64,000 nucleotides of DNA, taken from Thermus sp. 2.9 (lineage in GTDB: Bacteria; Deinococcota; Deinococci; Deinococcales; Thermaceae). The number at the start of each line of letters is the position of its first letter. The first letter of the stretch is position 1. Below, one piece after another: positions 28,493-37,064 of this stretch. The notes beneath the pieces were generated by a model that worked only from the letters and a program-made list of their open reading frames with translations, was not told where the DNA came from and did not search any database. Where the stretch lies: the NCBI RefSeq assembly GCF_000794385.1, contig NZ_JTJB01000036.1, forward strand, positions 1 through 64,000, in the 5' to 3' direction. Both the position numbers and the translations under genes were made by a program.

Positions 28493-29245
28493 CTAGCCCA
28501 CCCCCAGGAAGCGGGCCAAACCCTCCTCGGAAAGGTACTTCCCCACGTAGAAGGGCCCAAACTCGCCAAAGCGGGCGGAGACCTCGTCAAAGCGCATCTC
28601 GTAGACGATCTTCTTGAACTGGATGGGGTCCTCGCTGAAGAGGTCCACCCCCCACTCCCAGTCGTCCAGGCCCTGGGCCCCGCTGATGACCTGCATCACC
28701 TTCCCCTGGTACTTCCTCCCCGTCTCCCCGTGGGCCTTCATGAGGAGGGCCCTCTCCTTTGCGGGGAGCAGGTACCAGTTGTCCGGCCCCTGGCGGCGCT
28801 TGTTCATGGGGTAGAAGCAGACGTAGCCCCCCTTGGGCACCCGGGGGGTGAGGCGGGGCTTCACGTAGGGGGCCTCGGGGTCCAGGGGGCCCGCCTGGCT
28901 TCCCAGCTCCACCACGGAGTAAAAGCCGTAGGCGGGCCGGAGGTGGCGGGCGAAGCGGCTCTTGTTGAGCCGCTCCTCCACGGCCAAAAGGGCGTCCAGG
29001 CCTTCCCTGAGGTTGAGGAAAAGGAGGTCGGCCTTCTGGGTCACCACCTGGTAGACGCCAAAGGAGCCCTCTCCCTTGGCCTCCGCCTCCTGCCACTCGG
29101 CCAGGATGGCCCGTAGCTCCTCCCAGGCGGCGCGCCGCTCCTCCTCGGGGGCAGCGAGCCAGGCCCCAAAGTCCAGGCGGCGGAAATCGTGGAGGACGTG
29201 CCAGCCCTCGAGGGTAAAGGTGGGCTCGGGTGCGTGGCCTTCCAT
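28493..29245 (-). CDS. chdC: Coproheme decarboxylase (HemQ/ChdC)
   Basis: Chlorite-dismutase-fold enzyme that converts coproheme III to heme b in the coproporphyrin-dependent pathway. The 250-aa protein carries the proximal His in MKAHGETGRKYQG, the conserved PMNKRRQGPDNWYLL loop, and WGVDLFSEDPIQFKKIVYEM. The ATG at 29245 is favoured because TATAGT lies 7 nt upstream (leaderless) and it matches the Thermus homologue start I recall; a GTG at 29254 is possible. It is followed by a half-size paralogue and is divergent from the mscS gene. Confidence 0.9.
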   Translation of the reverse strand: MEGHAPEPTFTLEGWHVLHDFRRLDFGAWLAAPEEERRAAWEELRAILAEWQEAEAKGEGSFGVYQVVTQKADLLFLNLREGLDALLAVEERLNKSRFARHLRPAYGFYSVVELGSQAGPLDPEAPYVKPRLTPRVPKGGYVCFYPMNKRRQGPDNWYLLPAKERALLMKAHGETGRKYQGKVMQVISGAQGLDDWEWGVDLFSEDPIQFKKIVYEMRFDEVSARFGEFGPFYVGKYLSEEGLARFLGVG

Positions 29246-29252
29246 GCTCCTC

Positions 29253-29260
29253 ACTATACC
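29253..29260. promoter_or_regulatory. Shared -10 box (chdC / mscS-like gene)
   Basis: ACTATACC gives TATACC on the plus strand, 8 nt before the MscS-like ATG, and TATAGT on the minus strand, 7 nt before the chdC ATG. Both starts are therefore placed for leaderless transcription from one symmetric element. Confidence 0.6.
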
Positions 29261-29268
29261 CTTGGGGT

Positions 29269-30336
29269 ATGGTCCTCTACATGAGCCTGGTTCAGACCGC
29301 CTTGGTCTTGCTGGTGGTGGTGGTTTTAGGCCGCCTGGGGGGAAGGTTTTTCGCCGCCTTGGCCCAGGCGGTGCCCGGGGAGCGGGACGACGCTTTTTTC
29401 CGCCTCTTGGGCTTCCTCTGGTGGGGGTTTTTGGCCGTGGCGGGGGCTTCTTACCTGGTCCACGCCCTGGGGCTCCCCCACGAGCCCTTCCGCACCTGGG
29501 GGGAAAGCCTGGTGCGCTGGGCCGGGGCCAAGGGGGTGGCGGCCCTAGGTGCCCTGGCCCTGACCTATTTGGGCTATCGCCTCACCCCTTTCCTCCTCGG
29601 CCGGCTCCCCGTGCCGGAAACGGGGGAGCACACCCGGGAGGCGGTCCGGCGGAAAACCCTCAGGGCCGTGGCCGAATCCGCCTTGCGGGTGGGCATCCTG
29701 GTCTTGGGAGGGCTCTTCTTTCTCTCCAACCTGGGCCTCAACGTCACCGCCCTCCTGGCGGGGGCCGGGGTGGCGGGGCTTGCGGTGAGCTTCGCGGCGC
29801 AGAACCTGATCCGCGACTTCATCAACGGCTTCTTCATCCTCCTGGAGGACCAGTACGGGGTGGGGGATATCGTCCAGATCGGGAATGTTGGCGGGCAGGT
29901 GGAGCGCTTCACCCTACGGATCACCGTCTTGAGGGACCTCGAGGGCCGGGTCCACTTCTTCCCCAACTCCGAGGTGCGCCAGGTCACCGTCCTCACCCAG
30001 GAGTGGAGCCGGGCGGTGGTGGACGTGGGCGTGGCCTACAAGGAGGACATTGACCGGGTCCTGGAGGTCTTCCGGGACGAGGTGGCGCGCTTCCACCAGG
30101 ACCCCGAGTGGCGGGAGCGCTTCACCGAGCCCCCCGAGGTCCTGGGAGTCCAGGCCCTGGGGGACTCCTCCGTGGTGATTCGGGTTCTCTTCAACACCAA
30201 GCCCGCCCAGCAGTGGGCGGTGGCCCGGGAGTTCCGCCGCCGGATCAAAAAGCGCCTGGACCAGGAGGGCATAGAGATCCCCTTCCCCCACCAGAAGCTC
30301 TACTTCGGGGAGCCCTTGCGGCTGGAAAGGGTGTAG
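29269..30336 (+). CDS. Small-conductance mechanosensitive channel (MscS family)
   Basis: Membrane channel opening on turgor. The 355-aa protein has about four N-terminal hydrophobic segments and then the pore helix and vestibule signature LLAGAGVAGLAVSFAAQNLI, RDFINGFFILLED, VGDIVQIGNVGG and FPNSEVRQVTV. The C-terminal alpha/beta domain is complete. Start is the ATG at 29269 beside the shared -10; an in-frame ATG at 29281 would also work. It ends 10 bp before the 750-aa coiled-coil gene, so they may be cotranscribed. Confidence 0.88.
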   Translation: MVLYMSLVQTALVLLVVVVLGRLGGRFFAALAQAVPGERDDAFFRLLGFLWWGFLAVAGASYLVHALGLPHEPFRTWGESLVRWAGAKGVAALGALALTYLGYRLTPFLLGRLPVPETGEHTREAVRRKTLRAVAESALRVGILVLGGLFFLSNLGLNVTALLAGAGVAGLAVSFAAQNLIRDFINGFFILLEDQYGVGDIVQIGNVGGQVERFTLRITVLRDLEGRVHFFPNSEVRQVTVLTQEWSRAVVDVGVAYKEDIDRVLEVFRDEVARFHQDPEWRERFTEPPEVLGVQALGDSSVVIRVLFNTKPAQQWAVAREFRRRIKKRLDQEGIEIPFPHQKLYFGEPLRLERV

Positions 30337-30346
30337 GCTAAAGGGG

Positions 30347-32599
30347 ATGCCGGAAGTGTACCAGGAGATCCTAAAGGCGCTCCAACCCCACTTGGGCCCC
30401 AGGGCCGAGGTGGTGCTGGACGAAGGCCTTAAGCGCCTGGGCAAGCGCCCGAACGAGCTCACCCCCAAGGACGGGGAGTTCCTCCTAAAGGGCTTGGTCT
30501 TCCGCGAGCTGCAAGCTCGGCTGCCCGCGGAACAAGCCCGGCGGGTGGTGGAGGAAACTTTAGAACGCATACAGGACGCTCCTTTAGCCCTGGAGGACCT
30601 GGAGCGGGGCCTCAAGCGCTTCGGCCTCTACGTGGACTGGCCGGAGGTGGCCCGGCTCCGGGCCCTGACCAACCGCCTGCGCCAGGGCAAAGAACCCGCC
30701 CTCCTCGCCGAGGCCAAGGCCCTTCTGGAGGCCTTGGAGGAGAAGGCGGAGGAGGCCCTTTTGCGCCAGGCTAAGGACCTGGCCCACCTGGAGGAAAGCT
30801 TAGAGCGGGTGCGCCACCTGGGCGGCCCCAAGGTGCGACGCCTGGAAGGCCTCCTGGATACCATCCGTCAGGCCCACGGGGAAGGGCTTTTGGCCCAAGC
30901 GGAGGTGGAGCGGGCGAGGGCGCTGGCCCTGGAGCTCCGCAAGTTCCTGGAGTCCAGCGCCGTGCGGGCCCCCACCTTGCCCGAGATGGTCTTTGAAACC
31001 CAAGAAAGCCCCCCCGAAACGCCCAGGCACCCCACGGACGTCTTCCTCACGGTGGAAGAGGCGGCCGAGCTGGAAGGGGAACTGGTCATTGACCTGGGCC
31101 CCCTCTCCGAGGAGGCAAGCCAGCGCATCCAGGCCCTGGAGGTGGAGGAAGAGCGGCGCCGGCTGGAAGCCCTCCTCGCCCGCCACGCCCACCTTCTAGA
31201 AAGGGCCACGGTGAGCCCCCTCCTGGCCGAGGTCCAAGCCCTCTTGGAAGCGGGGACGCCCGCCGGGGAAAGGCTCAAAGCCCTGGAAGAAGCCTTGGCC
31301 GAGGCGGAGAAAAACTTCCGGGCGGAAAAGCGGGCCCGCCTCATCCAGCTGGAGGAGGCCCTCCGGGCTCTTCCCCTTCCCGAGGAGGCCAAGGCGCCTT
31401 TGGAAAGCGCCTTGCGCTTGGCGGAGGAAACCCTCGAGGAGGGAGGCTATCCGGACCTCTCCCCCTTGGAAGAAAGCCTAAGGCGCCTAGAGGAAGAGGC
31501 CAAGCGGAAGAAGGAGGAAGAAGTCCGCCTGGAAGAGGAGCGGAAAGGGCTCCTGGCGGAGCTTTCCACCAAAGGCGAGGCCTTCGCCCCCTTGGCCGAG
31601 GCGCTTAAAGCCCTTCCCAAGGAGCGCTTAGCGGAGGCCCTCCCCGAGCTTCGCGCCCGCTACGCCGAGCTCCTTAAGGCCAAGGGGGAAGAGGAAGCCC
31701 TCAAGGCCAAGCTGGAGGAGGCCAGACGGGCGCTCCTCGCCCTCAAGCCGGAGGCGGAGGCCCTGGGCCTCGGGGAGGAGGTGCAAAGGGTAGAAGAGGC
31801 CCTAGCCCAGGGGGAGCTTCCCGACCTCGAGGCCCTCCGCCAAAAGATGGCCCAGGCCCGTGGCGAGGCCCGGGAACGGGCCTTGCAAGAGCTCGCTCGC
31901 CTCCAGGTGCTGGCGGAACGCTTCGTGGGCTTCGGCGGCGAGGCGGTCCTAAAGGCCATAGAGGAGGAAAAGCGCAAACCCCTCCCCGACCCCACCCCCA
32001 CCGCCCGGGCCCTGCAGGCCCTGAAGCGCAAGCTGGAGGCCAAGCGGGAGGAGCTCACCACCCGCCTCACCGCCTTCTTCCAGGCGGAGGCGCGCTTAAG
32101 CGGCTTTGAAAGCGAAACCCGGCGCCGCCTAAAACCCCTCCTGGCCTTCCTGCAAAGCGCCAAAGAACGGCTTCCCCTCCTGGGCCCCAAAGGGCTTTTG
32201 CAAGTGGAAAAGACCCTGGGTGAGGCGGAAGGCCTCCTAAGGGAGCTGGAGCGGGAAAAGGAGGCGGCCCAGGCGGTGCTCAAGGAGATCGGGCAGGAAA
32301 ACCTCGAGGCCCTCCTCGGGGCCTTGGTGCCCGGGGAAGACCCCCTGACCCGGCTCCGGCTACCTGGGGTAGAGGCCTTGGGCTTCCTGGAAGACCCCTT
32401 GCCCCTTCCCAAAGAAGCCCTCCTGAACCTAAAGGAAGCCCTAGACCGCCTGGACCAAAGCCTGGGGCAAAGGCGGGGGCCCGTGGCGGTGCTCTTTGGG
32501 GAAAAGGCCCTGGTGCTGGCCCCCAAGGAGGGGCGGAGCCTGGTGGCCCTCCTGGAGCGGCCAAGCCTTTCCGCCTTCCTCCTGGAGCTATCCGCCTAG
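30347..32599 (+). CDS. Large coiled-coil protein of unknown function
   Basis: I do not recognise this 750-aa protein. It has no signal peptide and no membrane helix. The N-terminal 85 residues look globular (LTPKDGEFLLKGLVFRELQA). From about 90 to 640 it is almost continuous Ala/Glu/Leu/Lys/Arg helix, broken by a Pro-rich segment near residues 212-235 (SPPETPRHPTD). The C-terminal 40 residues (GPVAVLFGEKALVLAPKEGR) look like a small beta domain. It lies between an MscS channel and relA. An SMC-, scaffold- or polarity-type role would fit the shape, but there is no P-loop and no evidence for function. Confidence 0.72.
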   Translation: MPEVYQEILKALQPHLGPRAEVVLDEGLKRLGKRPNELTPKDGEFLLKGLVFRELQARLPAEQARRVVEETLERIQDAPLALEDLERGLKRFGLYVDWPEVARLRALTNRLRQGKEPALLAEAKALLEALEEKAEEALLRQAKDLAHLEESLERVRHLGGPKVRRLEGLLDTIRQAHGEGLLAQAEVERARALALELRKFLESSAVRAPTLPEMVFETQESPPETPRHPTDVFLTVEEAAELEGELVIDLGPLSEEASQRIQALEVEEERRRLEALLARHAHLLERATVSPLLAEVQALLEAGTPAGERLKALEEALAEAEKNFRAEKRARLIQLEEALRALPLPEEAKAPLESALRLAEETLEEGGYPDLSPLEESLRRLEEEAKRKKEEEVRLEEERKGLLAELSTKGEAFAPLAEALKALPKERLAEALPELRARYAELLKAKGEEEALKAKLEEARRALLALKPEAEALGLGEEVQRVEEALAQGELPDLEALRQKMAQARGEARERALQELARLQVLAERFVGFGGEAVLKAIEEEKRKPLPDPTPTARALQALKRKLEAKREELTTRLTAFFQAEARLSGFESETRRRLKPLLAFLQSAKERLPLLGPKGLLQVEKTLGEAEGLLRELEREKEAAQAVLKEIGQENLEALLGALVPGEDPLTRLRLPGVEALGFLEDPLPLPKEALLNLKEALDRLDQSLGQRRGPVAVLFGEKALVLAPKEGRSLVALLERPSLSAFLLELSA

Positions 32600-32620
32600 G
32601 GGGGTGCTAGACTAAAAATA

Positions 32621-34801
32621 GTGGTCCGCGCGCCCGCCCTTTGGGAAAAGCTGGAGCCCCACCTAGAATACCTCTCCCCGGAGGAACGGGAGAAGGTGAG
32701 GGAGGCTTACCTTTTCGCCGAGGAGGCCCACCGGGGGCAGGTGCGCAAGAGCGGGGAGCCCTACATCACCCACCCGGTGGCGGTGGCGGAGATCCTCGCC
32801 TCCTTGCGCATGGACGCCGACACCGTGGCGGCGGGGCTCCTGCACGACACCCTGGAGGACTGCGGCGTGGCCGCGGAGGAGCTGGAAAGGCGCTTCGGCC
32901 CGGCGGTGCGCCGCATCGTGGAGGGGGAGACCAAGGTCAGCAAGCTCTACAAGCTGGCCAACCTCGAGGGGGAGGAGAAGCGGGCCGAGGACCTCCGCCA
33001 GATGTTCATCGCCATGGCGGAGGACGTGCGCATCATCATCGTGAAGCTGGCGGACCGCCTGCACAACCTGCGCACCCTGGAGTTCATGCCCCCCGAGAAG
33101 CAAAAGCGCATCGCCCAGGAAACCCTGGAGATCTACGCCCCCCTGGCCCACCGCCTGGGGATGGGGCAGCTGAAGTGGGAGCTGGAGGACCTCTCCTTCC
33201 GCTACCTCCACCCCGAGGCCTACCAGGCCCTCCTCTCCCGCATCCAGGAAACCCAAGAGGCCCGGGAGCGCCTGGTGAAAAAGGCCATGGCCGCCCTGGA
33301 GGAGGCCCTAAAGCGGGACGAGCTCCTCCAGGCCCAGCTCCAGGGCTTTGAGGTCACGGGCCGGCCCAAGCACCTCTACTCCATCTGGAAGAAGATGGAG
33401 CGGGAGAAAAAGGCCCTGGAGCAGATCTACGACCTCCTGGCGGTGCGGGTCATCCTGGACCCCAAGCCAAGCCCCACGGAGGAGGGCCGGGCCCTAAGGG
33501 AAAAGCAGGTTTGCTACCACGTCCTGGGCCTGGTCCACGCCCTTTGGCAGCCCATTCCCGGCCGGGTCAAGGACTACATCGCCGTGCCCAAGCCGAACGG
33601 CTACCAAAGCCTCCACACCACGGTCATCGCCCTGGAAGGCCTCCCCCTGGAGGTGCAGATCCGCACCCGGGAGATGCACCGCATCGCCGAGTACGGCATC
33701 GCCGCCCACTGGCTTTACAAGGAGGGCCTCACCGACCCCGAGGAGATCAAGCGCCGGGTTTCCTGGCTCAAGAGCATCCAGGAGTGGCAGCAGGAGTTTT
33801 CCAGCTCCCGGGAGTTCGTGGAGGCGGTGACCCGGGACCTTTTGGGGGGGCGGGTCTTCGTCTTCACCCCCAAGGGGCGGATCATCAACCTGCCCAAGGG
33901 GGCCACCCCGGTGGACTTCGCCTACCACATCCACACCGAGGTGGGGCACCACATGGTGGGGGCCAAGGTGAACGGGCGCATCGTCCCCCTCTCCTACGAG
34001 CTGCAAAACGGGGACATGGTGGAAATCCTCACCGCCAAAAACGCCCACCCCTCCAAGGGCTGGCTGGAGTTCGCCAAAACCCGGAGCGCCAAGAGCAAGA
34101 TCCGGCAGTACTTCCGCGCCCAGGAGCGCCAGGAAACCCTGGAAACGGGCCAAGGCCTCTTGGAGCGCTACCTGAAGCGCAAAGGGCTTCCCAAACCCAC
34201 GGACAGCCAGCTGGAGGAGGCGGCCAAGCGCCTGGGCCTTCCCCCTTCCCCCGAGGAGCTCTACCTGGCCCTGGCCCTAAACCGCCTCACCCCCAAGCAG
34301 GTGGCGGAAAAACTCTACCCAAAGGCCCTCCTCAAGCCGGAAAAGCCCAAGCCCGCGCCCAAGAACGAGTGGGGCATACGCCTGGAGCAAGACCTCCACG
34401 CCCCCATCCGCCTCGCCTCCTGCTGCGAGCCCATGAAGGGAGACGCCATCCTGGGCTTCGTCACCCGGGGCCGGGGGGTCACGGTCCACCGGGCGGACTG
34501 CCCCAACCTGCGGCGCATCCTCCAGGGGCCGGAGGCGGACCGGGTGATTGGGGCCTACTGGGAGGGGGTGGGGGGAAAGGTGGCCACCCTCGAGGTCCTG
34601 GCCCAGGACCGGGCAGGCCTCCTCCGGGACGTGATGCAGGTGGTGACGGAGGCGGGAAAAAGCGCCCTGGGCTCGGAAACCCGCATCCTGGGCCCCATGG
34701 CCCGCATACGGCTTCGCCTCACCGTGCAGGACGGGGAGCGGGAAGCCCTCCTGGAAGCCATCCGGGGGGTGAAGAGCGTGCAGGAGGTGCGCTGGGTCTA
34801 A
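32621..34801 (+). CDS. Bifunctional (p)ppGpp synthetase/hydrolase (RSH)
   Basis: Stringent-response enzyme of 726 aa. It has the HD hydrolase (LLHDTLEDCG and VKLADRLHNLRTLEF), the synthetase (EVTGRPKHLYSIWKKM, RVKDYIAVPKPNGYQSLHTT, EVQIRT), a TGS domain (VFVFTPKGRIINLPKGATPV), a zinc-finger-like Cys segment (LASCCEPMKGDAILG) and a C-terminal ACT. The RxKD motif in the synthetase is the type seen in bifunctional enzymes. It starts at a GTG 7 nt after TAGACT, so it is probably leaderless. It converges on the YjbQ gene with a 4-bp overlap. Confidence 0.94.
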   Translation: MVRAPALWEKLEPHLEYLSPEEREKVREAYLFAEEAHRGQVRKSGEPYITHPVAVAEILASLRMDADTVAAGLLHDTLEDCGVAAEELERRFGPAVRRIVEGETKVSKLYKLANLEGEEKRAEDLRQMFIAMAEDVRIIIVKLADRLHNLRTLEFMPPEKQKRIAQETLEIYAPLAHRLGMGQLKWELEDLSFRYLHPEAYQALLSRIQETQEARERLVKKAMAALEEALKRDELLQAQLQGFEVTGRPKHLYSIWKKMEREKKALEQIYDLLAVRVILDPKPSPTEEGRALREKQVCYHVLGLVHALWQPIPGRVKDYIAVPKPNGYQSLHTTVIALEGLPLEVQIRTREMHRIAEYGIAAHWLYKEGLTDPEEIKRRVSWLKSIQEWQQEFSSSREFVEAVTRDLLGGRVFVFTPKGRIINLPKGATPVDFAYHIHTEVGHHMVGAKVNGRIVPLSYELQNGDMVEILTAKNAHPSKGWLEFAKTRSAKSKIRQYFRAQERQETLETGQGLLERYLKRKGLPKPTDSQLEEAAKRLGLPPSPEELYLALALNRLTPKQVAEKLYPKALLKPEKPKPAPKNEWGIRLEQDLHAPIRLASCCEPMKGDAILGFVTRGRGVTVHRADCPNLRRILQGPEADRVIGAYWEGVGGKVATLEVLAQDRAGLLRDVMQVVTEAGKSALGSETRILGPMARIRLRLTVQDGEREALLEAIRGVKSVQEVRWV

Positions 34802-35178
34802 AGGGGCCGCACCCACACCTCCCGGGTCCTCGGCCCGTCAAACTCCGCCAGGAAGACCTGCTGCCAGCGGCCCAGCTTAAGCCTACCCCCCTCGGCGAAG
34901 AGGAGCAGGTGGACCCCGGTGAGGAGGGTTTTCAGGTGGGCGTGGGTGTTGCCCTCCGCGTGGCGGTCCTTGGGGTGGAAGCGGGGGGCGAGCTCCTCCA
35001 GGCGGGCCAGGAGGTCGTGGGCCACGTCGGGGTCGGCCCCCTCCTGGAGCAAGAGGCCGCAGGTGGTGTGGGGCACGAAGAGGTAGACGAGGCCCGTATG
35101 CCCCTCTAAGGCCCCCTCCACGAGCCCCGTGATGTTCACCAGGCCCTCTTGGGGCGTGCGCACGGTAAGCCTTCGCAT
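34798..35178 (-). CDS. YjbQ/UPF0047 family protein
   Basis: A 126-aa protein of the YjbQ family, small trimeric beta-proteins with a metal-binding site; some members show weak thiamine-phosphate-synthase activity. The family core is VPHTTCGLLLQEGADPDVAHD, then RHAEGNTHAHLKTLL, with conserved His, Cys, Glu and Asp. It lies 13 bp downstream of the methyltransferase gene, in the same direction. True physiological role is unknown. Confidence 0.85.
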   Translation of the reverse strand: MRRLTVRTPQEGLVNITGLVEGALEGHTGLVYLFVPHTTCGLLLQEGADPDVAHDLLARLEELAPRFHPKDRHAEGNTHAHLKTLLTGVHLLLFAEGGRLKLGRWQQVFLAEFDGPRTREVWVRPL

Positions 35179-35191
35179 AGGGCCAGGATAC

Positions 35192-35995
35192 CTAGCCCAG
35201 GCGGGTCACCCGCAGGAAAAAGCTCTTTTGCAGAGTGAAGGAGCGGTCTAGCCCGCCAAACTCCGCCTCGGCCCAGGCCCTGAGCCTTGGCATCACCTTG
35301 GCGTGCACCGCCTCGGGCACGGCCTGGGTGAAGGAGTAGAGGCGCTCATCCAGGGCCTCCAAAGCCTCCCGCACCGTGCGCTCCTCCCGCCAGACCACCA
35401 CCTGGCGGGCCTTGGGCCTAAGGCCAAGCCGCTTCAGGGCTTCCTCCACCTCGGCGAGGCGCCTTTGGTGCAGGCCCCTTTCCACCCGCACGCCGTCCTC
35501 CGCCACCAAGGCCCGCCAGCGCTCCTGCAGGGCCCACTCCTCCGCCGCTTCCACCTGGTCCCACCCCTCCAGGAGGGCCCCCCCAGGCTTGAGCACCCTT
35601 AGGGCCTCGGCCAAGGCCTTGGGCCAGTCGGGAAGGAGGTGCCAGAGGTGGACCACGATGACCCCGTGGACGCTCTCCCCCGGCAGGGGGATGGCCCGGG
35701 CGTCCGCCTCCAAAAGCCGCACCTTGCGCATCACCCCCGCCGCCTTCTGGCGGAAGACCTCCAGCATGGCGGGGTTCACGTCCAAGGCGATGTAGGGAAA
35801 GCCGCGGGCGATGAGGGGCAGGGCGATGCGCCCCGTGCCCACCCCGAGCTCCAAAAGGACGGGCTCCTCCCCCCGGCCGGAGACCGCGTTGGCCATGGCG
35901 GTGGCGATGCGGCCCGCCACCTCGGGCGGGTAGGCCCGGAGGCGATCGTAGGCGTAGGCCACCCGGGTGAGGGCGCTGGACATGTCCAACTCCAT
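35192..35995 (-). CDS. Class I SAM-dependent methyltransferase
   Basis: A 267-aa methyltransferase. The SAM-binding motif I is LLELGVGTGRIALPL, motif II is YIALDVNPAML, and motif IV/V follow (VHGVIVVHLWHLLPDWPKAL, EALRVLKPGGALL). The C-terminal third is family-specific and gives no substrate clue. I choose the ATG at 35995 because TATACC lies 7 nt upstream; an open frame further upstream runs into the divergent gene. Substrate unknown (small molecule or quinone precursor are both possible). Confidence 0.82.
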   Translation of the reverse strand: MELDMSSALTRVAYAYDRLRAYPPEVAGRIATAMANAVSGRGEEPVLLELGVGTGRIALPLIARGFPYIALDVNPAMLEVFRQKAAGVMRKVRLLEADARAIPLPGESVHGVIVVHLWHLLPDWPKALAEALRVLKPGGALLEGWDQVEAAEEWALQERWRALVAEDGVRVERGLHQRRLAEVEEALKRLGLRPKARQVVVWREERTVREALEALDERLYSFTQAVPEAVHAKVMPRLRAWAEAEFGGLDRSFTLQKSFFLRVTRLG

Positions 35996-36002
35996 TGTAC
36001 GA

Positions 36003-36010
36003 GGTATACT
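36003..36010. promoter_or_regulatory. Shared -10 box (methyltransferase / nucleotidyltransferase)
   Basis: GGTATACT gives TATACT on the plus strand and TATACC on the minus strand. Each lies exactly 7 nt from the ATG on its side (36018 plus, 35995 minus). Both messages would be leaderless. Confidence 0.62.
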
Positions 36011-36017
36011 TCGGCCC

Positions 36018-37064
36018 ATGAAGGGGCTCATCCTGGCCGCCGGGCGGGGCACGCGGCTCCGCCCCCTCACCCACACCCGTCCCAAGCCGGTGATCCGGGT
36101 GGCGGGCCGGCCCATCATCCACTACGCCGTGGAAAACCTGCGGGAAGCGGGGGTGGACGAAATTGGGGTGGTGGTCTCCCCGGAAACGGAAAAGGACATC
36201 CGCGAGGCCCTATCGGGATACCCCGTGCGCTACGTCCTCCAGGAGGAGCCCCAGGGCCTGGCCCACGCCGTGGCGGTGGCCCGGGGCTTCCTGGGGGATA
36301 GCCCCTTTGTCCTCTACCTGGGGGATAACCTCTTCCAAAAGGGGATCCGATGCTTCCTTCAGGCCTTCCAGGAGGGGGTGAGCGCGGTGATCGCCCTGGT
36401 GCGGGTGGAAGACCCCAGGCAGTTCGGGGTGGCGGTGCTGGAAGGAGACCGGGTGGTGCGCCTTTTGGAAAAGCCCAAAGACCCCCCCTCGGACCTGGCG
36501 GTGGCTGGGGTGTACGTCTTCACCCCCGAGGTCTTGGAGGTCATCCAGGACCTCAAGCCCTCGGCCCGGGGGGAGTACGAGATCACCGACGCCATCCAGG
36601 GCCTCATTGACCGGGGCCGGCGGGTGGTGGGGGTGGAGGTCACGGGCTGGTGGAAGGACACGGGCCGCCCCAAGGACCTCCTGGACGCCAACCGCCTCCT
36701 CCTGGAGGAGCTTTCCCCCAGGGTGGAGGGCGAGGTGGAGGGTAGCGAGCTCACGGGCCGGGTGGTGGTGGAGAAGGGGGCGAGGGTGGTCCGGAGCACC
36801 GTCATCGGCCCCGCCTTTATCGGGGAAGGGGCGGTGGTGGAGGAGGCCTACGTGGGGCCCTTCACCTCCTTGGGGCCGGGGGCACGGGTGGTGCGCTCGG
36901 AGGTGGAGTACTCCATCCTCGAGGACCACGCCGCCCTAGAGGACGTGGCCCTGCGCCTCCAGGAGAGCATCCTGGGCGTGGGGGCCAGGGTGCAAAGCCG
37001 TAACGGCCTTCCCCGGGCCCACCGCCTCATCCTTGGGGACCTCTCCCAGGTGGAACTGGCCTAG
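36018..37064 (+). CDS. Sugar-1-phosphate nucleotidyltransferase (long RmlA/StrD type)
   Basis: A 348-aa enzyme that activates a sugar-1-phosphate with NTP, most likely dTDP-glucose formation. The nucleotidyl motif LILAAGRGTRLRPLTHTRPK opens the protein, followed by YLGDNLF, LLEKPKDPPSDLAVAGVYVF, GEYEITDAIQGLID and GWWKDTGRPKDLL. A left-handed beta-helix follows (residues 250-335: VVVEKGARVVRSTVIGPAFI). This is the long form seen in StrD-type enzymes, not short RmlA. It ends one codon from birA. No other sugar-nucleotide genes are nearby. Confidence 0.87.
   Translation: MKGLILAAGRGTRLRPLTHTRPKPVIRVAGRPIIHYAVENLREAGVDEIGVVVSPETEKDIREALSGYPVRYVLQEEPQGLAHAVAVARGFLGDSPFVLYLGDNLFQKGIRCFLQAFQEGVSAVIALVRVEDPRQFGVAVLEGDRVVRLLEKPKDPPSDLAVAGVYVFTPEVLEVIQDLKPSARGEYEITDAIQGLIDRGRRVVGVEVTGWWKDTGRPKDLLDANRLLLEELSPRVEGEVEGSELTGRVVVEKGARVVRSTVIGPAFIGEGAVVEEAYVGPFTSLGPGARVVRSEVEYSILEDHAALEDVALRLQESILGVGARVQSRNGLPRAHRLILGDLSQVELA

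Noticed and set aside
33511-35109. 532-codon Gly/Pro-rich frame inside relA
   Set aside because: Alternative frame of the RSH gene; its composition is that of a frame-shifted GC-rich gene.
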